Shown here: positions 6,718 through 12,065 of the stretch, one piece after another
Position numbering within the stretch: position 1 is the stretch's first letter
Layout of the letters: the number at the start of each line of letters is the position of its first letter
DNA from: B33-G16 sp046498285
Lineage (GTDB): Bacteria; Desulfobacterota; DSM-4660; Desulfatiglandales; B25-G16
Reading direction: 5' to 3'
NCBI GenBank assembly: GCA_046498285.1
Contig: JAWOBA010000259.1
Span: 1 to 17,308 of the forward strand
Length of the DNA stretch: 17,308 nt
The notes under the pieces: model-generated
Told to the model about the DNA's origin: nothing
Databases searched by the model: none
What the model saw: the letters and a program-made list of their open reading frames with translations, nothing else
Position numbers and translations under genes: made by a program

Positions 6718-7863
6718 TTACACCCGTTTGGGAGCACTATGGGAGCACTCCTCCGCCACAGAGCCCTCCCGGTCTCGCATCTCAACATACTCTTTCAACT
6801 TCTTCAGAGCATCTCTGGCATCTTCTTCATCTATCGTATTGTATCTATCAAACATGGTACTAGTCTTGTGCCCCGTCAGATGCATAATAACACTTTTGGA
6901 CACTCCTGCCTTCCTCATCATAGTATTAAATGTATGCCGTAGATCATGAAACCTGAAATCCTCTATCTTTGCCTTCTGACATGCTCTCTTGAGGCAGGCC
7001 TTGATGCTCTGTATAGGATTTCCTTTATACGTAAAGACATTATTGTGATTGAGGTGTCTAATCCTATCGAGTCTTTTCAAAATTTCAAGGACCACGTCAT
7101 TGACATAGATCCTTCTTGGTTTCTTGGTTTTGGTATCCTTTGCTGCCAGTTGGATATACCCATCGTTCAGGTCCACTTTATCCCAGGTAAGATTGAATAT
7201 CTCACCGGCACGCATTCCCGTGTAATAAGCAGTCAAGATGATGTCTTTGGCATGCTGAGGTAGTTCATCCAGTAATCTGTTCAGCTCATTTTGAGAGAGT
7301 ATTCGTTTCCTCTCGTTATCCTCAGGCAGTCTTTCTACCTTCCAGCAGGGATTTTTGGAAACTAGGTCTTCTCTCATAGCAAGATTAAAGATCCTTTTCA
7401 AAATAGCTACCTCTCTGTTAACTGATGCTGGAGTAACCTTCTGTCTACTAGCATGCTTACCTCGGTACGAAATCTGTTGCAGTCGTTCTTCTCGATATTT
7501 CTCAACCATGCTTGGCTTTATTTCATCAGCAAGGATATCGCCAAAATAGTTCCTCCAATTTTCGCAATTCCTTTTGATGTCCCTATAACATATCCTCCCT
7601 TTGACAGCCGGCAGCTCCAGGTACCAGTCAACCAATTCTCTAAGGCTCAAGGCTTTTTCTTCTTCCCAGTCGAGGTGTTCCCTTCTCTTGTATTCTTCAT
7701 ATTTACTGCTATAAATCCTCTGCGCCAGTTTTTTTGAATAACTGGCCTTCTCAATCTTGTATTTGATTTTCCCAGTGGCCATGTCCTTTCTGTAAGGATA
7801 TTTGACAAACCAGGGTCCGATCGGCCTTCCGTCTTTGTCCTTATATTTTTGATAAACACCCAT
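6718..7863 (-). CDS. Tyrosine recombinase / phage-type integrase
   Basis: Site-specific DNA recombinase of 381 residues. From the chosen start, residues about 1-60 form a short AP2-like arm-binding region (MGVYQKYKDKDGRPIGPWFV...), about 75-165 the SAM-like core-binding domain, and about 190-360 the catalytic domain. All catalytic residues are visible: Arg218 (YTGMRAGEI), a Lys in the KDTKTKKPRR hairpin, His306-x-x-Arg309 (HDLRH), His332 (LTGH) and Tyr341 (DRYNT), so the enzyme looks intact. The ATG at 7863 is preferred over the in-frame ATG at 7878 because residues before it are encoded by the IS91 remnant. The gene points towards tRNA-Lys, 55 bp away. Its own upstream region has been replaced by transposase sequence, so its expression is uncertain. 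Confidence 0.92.
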   Translation of the reverse strand: MGVYQKYKDKDGRPIGPWFVKYPYRKDMATGKIKYKIEKASYSKKLAQRIYSSKYEEYKRREHLDWEEEKALSLRELVDWYLELPAVKGRICYRDIKRNCENWRNYFGDILADEIKPSMVEKYREERLQQISYRGKHASRQKVTPASVNREVAILKRIFNLAMREDLVSKNPCWKVERLPEDNERKRILSQNELNRLLDELPQHAKDIILTAYYTGMRAGEIFNLTWDKVDLNDGYIQLAAKDTKTKKPRRIYVNDVVLEILKRLDRIRHLNHNNVFTYKGNPIQSIKACLKRACQKAKIEDFRFHDLRHTFNTMMRKAGVSKSVIMHLTGHKTSTMFDRYNTIDEEDARDALKKLKEYVEMRDREGSVAEECSHSAPKRV

Positions 7864-8403
7864 GACTCCCAGGCACATCTACGTAACTCAGAAAGCAGCT
7901 TTCGATCATAGAGGAAATATCGGCGGAGGATTTTGGGTATGCTGAATACAAAATGTCGGTGCGGAACGGCCTTGAGGACTTCTTCGCAAAGCCACTCTCC
8001 AAATTCCACTACACGCTTCTGATGACAAGATGGGCAGAAATGCCTCCTCTTGCAAGAAAATGCTAACAAATATTCATGTCCACAATTTCCACACCTTACC
8101 CTTGCAAATCCATTATGAGGGTCACCACAATCAAGATAGCGGTAAATAGCATTCCGAATATATGGCCGGAAAAATCCGTATTACCTTTCAAAACGACCTG
8201 CCCGCCAAGGCCGTACTCAATATGTGCTGCACATTTGGATCTTGTTTCCCTGCCTCATGCAAGTATCCTTTTCGGCGCATGCAAGGCAAGGCAGGCAGGT
8301 CTTCATAAAGCTGCTCAAATGTCTCAAAATTATCTTCAACGCATCGATAATATGCTGAATTATAAGGATTGCGAGGTCGGTAGATAGGAGAGATGTTGGG
8401 CAT
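7864..8403 (-). pseudogene. IS91-family transposase, 5' part only, interrupted
   Basis: Remnant of an IS91-type (Y2, rolling-circle) transposase. It starts with MPNISPIYRPRNPYNS (ATG at 8403) and continues to LYED near 8302. After a 103-bp insertion it resumes in a shifted frame with RFER-stop-YGFFRPYIRNAIYRYLDCGD, then the zinc-binding domain with CGNCGHEY and CKRRHFCPSC, then KAVPHRHFVFSIPK. Lesions are the insertion (8197-8299), a TAA at 8183-8181 probably replacing CAA (Gln), and loss of everything after CAWESW, where the integrase start follows. The catalytic tyrosines lie in the lost part, so the protein cannot work. The family call rests on my memory of IS91 transposase sequences. Confidence 0.85.
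8197..8299. mobile_element. 103-bp palindrome-ended insertion (MITE/REP-like)
   Basis: A short element inside the IS91 remnant. Its ends are imperfect inverted repeats: CCTGCCCGCCAAGGCC at 8197 and the complement CCTGCCTGCCTTGCC at 8299. Inner sequence also pairs (CATGC at about 8256 with GCATG at about 8278). Removing exactly these bases rejoins ...GAAGA with TCGTTTT and restores the expected reading Y-E-D-R-F-E-R, which defines both borders to the base. It has no coding capacity, so it must have been moved by an enzyme encoded elsewhere or have arisen as a folded repeat. Confidence 0.7.
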
Positions 8404-8526
8404 AGACTTTCCTTTGCAAAAAAGTGTGAAAAGCTGCCCAACGATAAATTCTGTAAGTTTAACAGAAAGTCAATGAGTTTTTTTGAGAGTGTTATGTAAG
8501 AATTAATCCTTTGGAGGACATATTAT
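8404..8526. other. Spacer between IS91 remnant and hcp remnant
   Basis: AT-rich stretch without a gene. It holds a small dyad TTCTGT-7-ACAGAA (8449-8467) and, near its right end, a GGAGG (8513-8517) that is the ribosome-binding site for the hcp remnant's ATG at 8527. Base composition becomes visibly GC-richer about 30 bp after this. Confidence 0.5.
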
Positions 8527-9094
8527 ATGAAAAATCTTCCTCAACAACAGCCAAAAATCAGGGCTGCACGGTAAAGGGCGTGTGCGGGAAGCCTGAGGAG
8601 ACCGCCGACCTGCAGGACCTGCTCATCTATGTGTGCAAAGGGATCTCGGTCTACGGCGAGAAACTGAAGGAGATGGACACGGTGGACAGGAATGCGGCCC
8701 GCTTCATCTGCAAGGCCCTTTTTACTACCGTAACCAATGTGGCCTGGGACGATGATGTGCTCATCGACAGGATCAAGGAAGGGCTCATGGTTCGTGATGA
8801 GGTCAAGAAAAAGCTTGGAGGCGCTCTGTCAGGTGCGCCCCGGACTGTGCCGGCTGGACCTCAGCGGACAAGGAAGAGATCATGGCTAAGGCCATGTCGG
8901 ATGAGGTTCGCATTACTGCCGCCCACAATGAGGATGTACGCTCCTTGAGGGAGCTGCTCATCACCGGCTGCAAGTGAATAGCAGCCTATGCCGATCATGC
9001 CGCAATCCTCGGTTATGTGAAGGATGATATCTACGGCTTCCTCATGGAGGCCTTGGACTCCACCACCAAGGAGCTTTCTGTGGATGAACAATAG
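8527..9094 (+). pseudogene. hcp: Hybrid-cluster protein (hydroxylamine reductase) remnant
   Basis: Intact Hcp is a roughly 540-residue Fe-S-O enzyme that reduces hydroxylamine and nitric oxide. This copy keeps only about the first third. The ATG at 8527 has a good GGAGG, but a small deletion right after it removes the FCYQCQ-like N-terminal cysteines and shifts the frame. The match then runs from TAKNQGCTVKGVCGKPEE to EVKKKLGGALSG. A second frameshift follows near 8831-8843. The next frame continues with WTSADKEEIMAKAMSDEV and SLRELLITGCK, hits TGA at 8975 (GGA expected, Gly), resumes with IAAYADHAAILGYV and ends after ELSVDEQ at 9091. Two frameshifts, one nonsense codon and 3' truncation make it clearly dead. 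Its GC-rich codons match the right-hand side of the window. Confidence 0.92.
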
Positions 9095-9110
9095 AAGATT
9101 CGCGTGGCAA

Positions 9111-9245
9111 TCAGTGGACCAACCCGAGAATGCCAAAGATAATGAGGTAGATGGCAACGATGTAACTCAATAGTCTCGGGACAAGGAGAATCAAGATTCC
9201 CGCGATGAGAGCAATCACCGGCTGTGGCGATATAATGATTTGCAT
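9111..9245 (-). CDS. Small hydrophobic membrane protein, DUF3096-like
   Basis: A 44-residue protein starting MQIIISPQPVIALIAGILIL and ending IIFGILGLVH. Almost the whole length is hydrophobic, with two membrane-length stretches broken by VPRLLSY in the middle. This is the pattern I know from DUF3096 proteins (ALIAGILILi.PRLLnYiVAIYLI). The start at 9245 is supported by GGAGG nine bases upstream. The function of the family is not known to me. It is the last gene of the co-directional small-gene series and lies between the receiver-protein gene and the hcp remnant, which is on the other strand and does not overlap it. Confidence 0.8.
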   Translation of the reverse strand: MQIIISPQPVIALIAGILILLVPRLLSYIVAIYLIIFGILGLVH

Positions 9246-9474
9246 GGCATTTGGCCTCCTTTCTCAGCTCTGTTTGAGCAAAGATTTCTCCAATTCATGG
9301 ACTACGATCAGGGGTCTATGTGTTTTGCCAGACCTTGGGCAGGAATAACACATGAGGTTTTTCTCTTGCTGTTTGAGTCAGTAGAGGTGGGTCCGTGAAC
9401 TCCCTCCAATTGGGTCCATCTTATCCGGTTGGCGGCAACACTGATTTTTTGGCGGCACGAAAGGAACTTTATGT
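9246..9474. other. Gene-free gap between DUF3096-like and receiver genes
   Basis: No convincing gene. It contains a 29-codon open frame (9264-9353, minus) without a ribosome-binding site, and the TTGGCGGCA direct repeats at 9429-9457. Confidence 0.5.
9429..9457. repeat. Direct repeats TTGGCGGCA, 20 bp apart
   Basis: Two perfect nine-base copies (9429-9437 and 9449-9457) spaced by exactly 20 bp, about two helical turns, 18 bp beyond the receiver-gene stop. On the minus strand they read TGCCGCCAA twice. Repeated short motifs of this kind occur in the ends of IS21-type elements and in operators; either is possible. Confidence 0.4.
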
Positions 9475-9900
9475 TCATCTCCTCAACTCCAGCGCTCCCT
9501 GAACTGTCCTTTGAAGATCTTCCAGTGTAAAGGGCTTGAATATGACTGAGTCAACAGGCCCTCTTTCCACCTTCTTCAGAACAGTCTCCCTGTCAGAGCC
9601 CGTTAGCAGTATGACCGGCGTGATTGGGGATCTTTCCTTGATGTGGCCGGCCAGGCTTAAACCGTCCATGGCGGGCATCTCAAGGTCGGTTAAAACCAAA
9701 TCGAAAGTGCTCTTGAGAAAGACAGCCACAGCTTCAATGCCGTTGATGGCAAGAGCCACCTCAAATCCCAGGAAATGAAGGATCTGAGAAACTGCATCCC
9801 GAATGGCCTTGTTATCATCAGCCAGCAGTATACGTTTGGGTATGACTTGACCGGTGTTTGCGGATACAGATTTTTTCGCCTCTTTCCTGGTCTCTTTCAT
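9475..9900 (-). CDS. Stand-alone response-regulator receiver protein (CheY-like)
   Basis: A single-domain phosphoacceptor of 141 residues with no output domain. A basic 20-residue lead is followed by one receiver domain: RILLADDNKAIRDA carries the acidic pair, LVLTDLEMPAMDG the phospho-acceptor Asp, VILLTGS the switch Thr, and VIFKPFTLEDL the conserved Lys-Pro. All key residues are present. The ATG at 9900 follows GAGG with good spacing; an upstream TTG at 9921 would add seven residues. It sits among small stress-type genes, with the coiled-coil gene 57 bp upstream of this ATG. Its kinase is not evident nearby other than the hybrid kinase at the right edge. Confidence 0.88.
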   Translation of the reverse strand: MKETRKEAKKSVSANTGQVIPKRILLADDNKAIRDAVSQILHFLGFEVALAINGIEAVAVFLKSTFDLVLTDLEMPAMDGLSLAGHIKERSPITPVILLTGSDRETVLKKVERGPVDSVIFKPFTLEDLQRTVQGALELRR

Positions 9901-9957
9901 GCCACGCCTCTTTTTTAACAATGATGCTGCCGAGCGAAAACGTTCAGCGTCCCTGCC

Positions 9958-10248
9958 TTATTTGAACTTTGAGGCCACATCATGATAGGCGGCCTTGACT
10001 TCAGCCCAGGTTTTTTCCACACCTCCTTTGACGGCTTCCCATGCCTCATCGCCAGAGGTCTTCAGCTCCTGCAGCTTCGTCTTTGCCTTGTTTTGTTTGT
10101 GTTCCAAGCTTTCGATGCTCTTATAGTAATCGATCTTCGCGTCGGACTTGGCGTTGTCCGCCTTGGCCTTGAGCAGAGCGATCTCCGCGTCCCATTCCTT
10201 CAACTGTGCATCGAGCTTTTCTTCGTATGCTTTTCTTTCGTCCTTCAT
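9958..10248 (-). CDS. Small coiled-coil protein, sll1863-like stress family
   Basis: A 96-residue, highly charged, cysteine-free protein predicted to be almost entirely alpha-helical. Residues about 5-68 have a heptad-like Lys/Glu/Ala/Leu pattern (YEEKLDAQLKEWDAEIALLK...), and the tail VKGGVEKTWAEVKAAYHDVA looks amphipathic. I recognise it as resembling small coiled-coil proteins annotated as sll1863-type stress-response or apolipoprotein-like; this is a pattern match only. The start is firm (AGGAGG five bases before ATG). It lies 36 bp downstream of the two-TM protein gene in the same direction. Confidence 0.75.
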   Translation of the reverse strand: MKDERKAYEEKLDAQLKEWDAEIALLKAKADNAKSDAKIDYYKSIESLEHKQNKAKTKLQELKTSGDEAWEAVKGGVEKTWAEVKAAYHDVASKFK

Positions 10249-10284
10249 AAGAACCTCCTTGTGTATAAAACGTTTTGCCTCCCA

Positions 10285-10506
10285 TCAGCCCTTCGTCTTT
10301 CCCACGACCAGCAACACGATGCCGCCCACGAGGGAAATACCACCCACGATCGGCGGAAGCGGAATTGTTCTCGTCTTCTCAGCCGTCATCTGAATGGGCC
10401 CGAGATCGACGACCTTCTCTCTGGTCGTGTAGGTGATGCCCTGATACGCGAATGCGAAGATTCCGATCACGATAAGGATGATGCCTATCACCGTGTATTT
10501 TTTCAT
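10285..10506 (-). CDS. Two-TM small membrane protein (DUF3185-like)
   Basis: A 73-residue protein with two hydrophobic helices (about 5-21 and 51-69) separated by a polar loop of about 30 residues containing YTTREKVVDLGPIQMTAEK and a TIPLPP turn. This layout is typical of small conserved proteins often labelled DUF3185 or hypothetical; the number is given from memory and is uncertain. The loop is probably exposed to the periplasm. GAAGGAG five bases before the ATG supports the start. No function is known to me. It lies between the CsbD-like and coiled-coil genes. Confidence 0.75.
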   Translation of the reverse strand: MKKYTVIGIILIVIGIFAFAYQGITYTTREKVVDLGPIQMTAEKTRTIPLPPIVGGISLVGGIVLLVVGKTKG

Positions 10507-10604
10507 TTCACTCCTTCATGAACATAGTCAGGTTGGTTTAGTATGGGTGTTTGATGCAACCGCCGCAATGGGCTCAAATTCTTGCCGGCGCACGATGTGC
10601 CGCG

Positions 10605-10706
10605 CTACTTTCCCACGACCTTCTCTATCTCGTCGATCTTTTGCCGTATTTTGCCGGCCCCCTTTTCGTCTTTGCCTTCGGCCTGGTCCTTCGTGCTGGA
10701 TTCCAT
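10605..10706 (-). CDS. Shortened CsbD-like stress peptide
   Basis: A 33-residue hydrophilic peptide, MESSTKDQAEGK at the start and IRQKIDEIEKVVGK at the end. CsbD-family proteins are general-stress proteins of about 60 residues with a KGK/AGK repeat structure. Here the N-terminal STKDQAEGK is joined directly to the C-terminal part, so the middle of about 27 residues is missing. The missing part is normally bounded by repeated A-E-G-K-like motifs, so deletion between repeats is likely. AGGAGG six bases before the ATG (10706) is perfect, so the gene is probably still translated. A longer frame reaching 10862 exists, but its extra N terminus has no ribosome-binding site and does not look like protein. 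Confidence 0.7.
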   Translation of the reverse strand: MESSTKDQAEGKDEKGAGKIRQKIDEIEKVVGK

Positions 10707-10775
10707 GGTATTCCTCCTATGGGATCTCGGGTTGACTGATGGTGCGTTGACTCCGGTCTTTCCCGCCTTTGTTCT

Positions 10776-10803
10776 CTTCTTTCCCGCTACAGCGGGAAAG
10801 AAG
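10776..10803. repeat. 12-bp perfect inverted repeat upstream of csbD-like gene
   Basis: CTTCTTTCCCGC at 10776-10787 pairs exactly with GCGGGAAAGAAG at 10792-10803, loop of four. There is no T-run on either side. A further partial copy (CTTTCCCGCC) lies just to the left near 10758. It may be an mRNA-stabilising hairpin between the BON and CsbD-like genes or a REP-type repeat. Confidence 0.6.
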
Positions 10804-10861
10804 GTTAGGAATGAATAGTTGTTTACAGAATTGACCAGTGAATGCGAACTCCCTGATGTCA

Positions 10862-11176
10862 CTATTTAACGATCAGATCATTCTTCACGGATTTGACCCC
10901 TTTGACGCTCCGTGCGATTTCCACCGCTTTATCGACCGCCTTTTGAGAATTGACGAAGCCGCTCAGTTGAACAGTGCCCTTGTAGGTTTCGACACTGATC
11001 TGGAATGACTTGAGAAAATCATCAGCTGCAAGCAGAGATTTGACCTTGGTCGTAATGACCGAATCGTCAATGTATTCCCCTGCGCTTTCCTGTTTGGATG
11101 TCGATGCACAGGCCACAAAGGCGGCGATCACCATCAGAAGGACAAAATACCCGATAAACCTGTTGCTTTTTTTCAT
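10862..11176 (-). CDS. BON-domain lipoprotein
   Basis: A 104-residue secreted protein. Residues 1-22 form a lipoprotein-type signal peptide (KK, hydrophobic core, V-A-C with Cys23 as likely lipidation site). Residues about 34-104 are one BON domain: YIDDSVITTKVKSLLAADD, then VETYKGTVQLSGFVNSQKAVDKAVEIARSVKGVKSVKNDL, which matches the family core closely. BON domains (as in OsmY) are thought to bind phospholipid and protect the envelope in osmotic stress. AAGGAG eight bases before the ATG supports the start. It stands between the lmo0937-like and CsbD-like genes in the same orientation, in line with an envelope-stress role. Confidence 0.9.
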   Translation of the reverse strand: MKKSNRFIGYFVLLMVIAAFVACASTSKQESAGEYIDDSVITTKVKSLLAADDFLKSFQISVETYKGTVQLSGFVNSQKAVDKAVEIARSVKGVKSVKNDLIVK

Positions 11177-11230
11177 GTCAGTTACTCCTTTCTATAAATA
11201 CCCTGCCTTGCCCGGCAAGGATCCAAATGG

Positions 11231-11380
11231 TTATGTTCGTCTTCGTCCTTGAATAACCTGGATCAGCACCACGACGATGGCGATGACCAGCAGGGCATGA
11301 ATGATTCCACCCATCGTGTAGCCAGTCAGCAATCCCACTCCCCATAGAATTAAAAGAATCACAAATATGGTCCAAAGCAT
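11231..11380 (-). CDS. lmo0937-family small membrane protein
   Basis: A 49-residue protein with two membrane helices (about 2-17 and 26-42) and a basic end, QGRRRT. MLWTIFVILLILWGVGLLTG followed by YTMGGIIHALLVIA is the typical pattern of the lmo0937 family, which often sits next to BON and CsbD genes. The family's molecular role is unknown to me. The start at 11380 is well supported by GGAGG just upstream; an in-frame ATG further upstream (11428) would add 16 polar residues that do not fit the family. Confidence 0.85.
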   Translation of the reverse strand: MLWTIFVILLILWGVGLLTGYTMGGIIHALLVIAIVVVLIQVIQGRRRT

Positions 11381-11427
11381 GTCCCCCTCCTTTCTGTTTA
11401 CTGCGTTTGCCCCAGTCATCGCGATCA

Positions 11428-11751
11428 TTATACTGCCGTCTGGGACCGCGCTTCCGTTCTCTTTTTTACCGCTCGCACGTTGTGGAACACCATTTCATAG
11501 GGCTCCTGGAGCAGGTTGTTCGCCCCCCGAAGTACCCTGAAACGCTCCGACTTCAGATGGCTATTCAGGTTCTTCCGGGTATCCCATTCTTCAAGAATAC
11601 AGAGTTCATTTTCATCCTCCATACTCTGGTAAAAGTTGCAGCGCAGGCATCCATTCTCTGTCCTCATGGCGCCGATCAGTAATGCGATCGTCTGGGACAG
11701 CTCCTTGCGCTTTTCAGCCAAAACCTTCATTCGTATGATGACCAGGATCAT
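11428..11751 (-). CDS. Antibiotic-biosynthesis-monooxygenase (ABM) fold protein
   Basis: A 107-residue protein of the dimeric alpha+beta barrel type. MILVIIRMKVLAEKRKELSQ opens the fold, followed by the ENGCLRCNFYQ and CILEEWDTRKNLNSHLKS strands that are typical of ABM/quinol monooxygenase-like proteins. Members oxidise quinols or bind small aromatic or haem-like molecules, and many have no known substrate. The ATG at 11751 fits homologues but lacks a clear Shine-Dalgarno; TTG at 11769 with AGGA nearby is the alternative. It is the first gene of the small-gene series, 47 bp before the lmo0937-like gene. Confidence 0.8.
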   Translation of the reverse strand: MILVIIRMKVLAEKRKELSQTIALLIGAMRTENGCLRCNFYQSMEDENELCILEEWDTRKNLNSHLKSERFRVLRGANNLLQEPYEMVFHNVRAVKKRTEARSQTAV

Positions 11752-11877
11752 GGAAATAGGTAACTGCAACTATCCTGCCAACAACAGGGGAAAGGCACGA
11801 AGCCGGAATTATCGCTTCATAACAAGGGATTAGATAAATGTGAGAAAAGCTTAGAGTGGGTTGAAATGATCTGGCGG

Positions 11878-11913
11878 CCCTCAATATTTGGTGGAGCCTC
11901 CATATATTGAGGG
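11878..11913. repeat. Hairpin with 10-bp perfect arms
   Basis: CCCTCAATAT and ATATTGAGGG form a ten-base stem, extended after one mismatch by TGG/CCA, around an eight-base loop. It has no T-run. Position between two gene clusters suggests a boundary element, weak terminator or operator for the ABM-gene promoter. Confidence 0.5.
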
Positions 11914-11937
11914 AGCATTTGAGGGGCGCCGGGCGGC

Positions 11938-12046
11938 TTAATCCGGCCCGCTGATCACCGGCCGGACGATCCCGAGTTTATGCATCCTCGCCCTCAAGGT
12001 GCTCGGGTGGAGACCCAGGATCACTGCGGCCCCGGCATCGGGGCGG
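11938..12046 (-). pseudogene. C-terminal Fis-type HTH of a sigma-54 activator, fragment
   Basis: The minus strand encodes DAGAAVILGLHPSTLRARMHKLGIVRP and ends at TAA (11938). This is the pattern of the Fis-type DNA-binding helix-turn-helix at the end of NtrC-family activators (AA.iLGl.pSTLraRm.KLGI). Nothing of the AAA+ or sensor domain precedes it: the frame meets the end of the ATPase-REC gene about 20 bp upstream. It is therefore the truncated tail of a lost regulator, probably removed by a deletion that brought the ATPase-REC gene next to it. Confidence 0.75.
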
Positions 12047-12065
12047 CATTGGACAGGTGATGCGT

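Larger units (their letters stand above)
11752..12065. other. Gap between ABM gene and ATPase-REC gene
   Basis: No intact gene. It contains a hairpin at 11878-11913 and, at 11938-12046, the tail of a sigma-54 activator gene. The ABM-gene promoter would be expected between about 11760 and 11870, but no clear boxes are visible. Confidence 0.5.

Noticed and set aside
9264..9353. 29-codon minus-strand frame starting MCYSCPRSGK between the receiver and DUF3096-like genes
   Set aside because: No ribosome-binding site and no family I recognise; may be a tiny remnant but cannot be supported as a gene.
9982..10521. 179-codon plus-strand frame across the coiled-coil and two-TM genes
   Set aside because: It crosses two genes with good ribosome-binding sites on the other strand and shows no family features.
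10707..10862. N-terminal extension of the CsbD-like frame
   Set aside because: It runs through the 12-bp inverted repeat, lacks a ribosome-binding site and does not resemble protein; the internal ATG has a perfect AGGAGG.
11206..11220. Palindrome CCTTGCC-C-GGCAAGG between the lmo0937-like and BON genes
   Set aside because: Short, without T-run, and loop too small for a good hairpin; somewhat like the 103-bp element's ends but not enough to call a copy.
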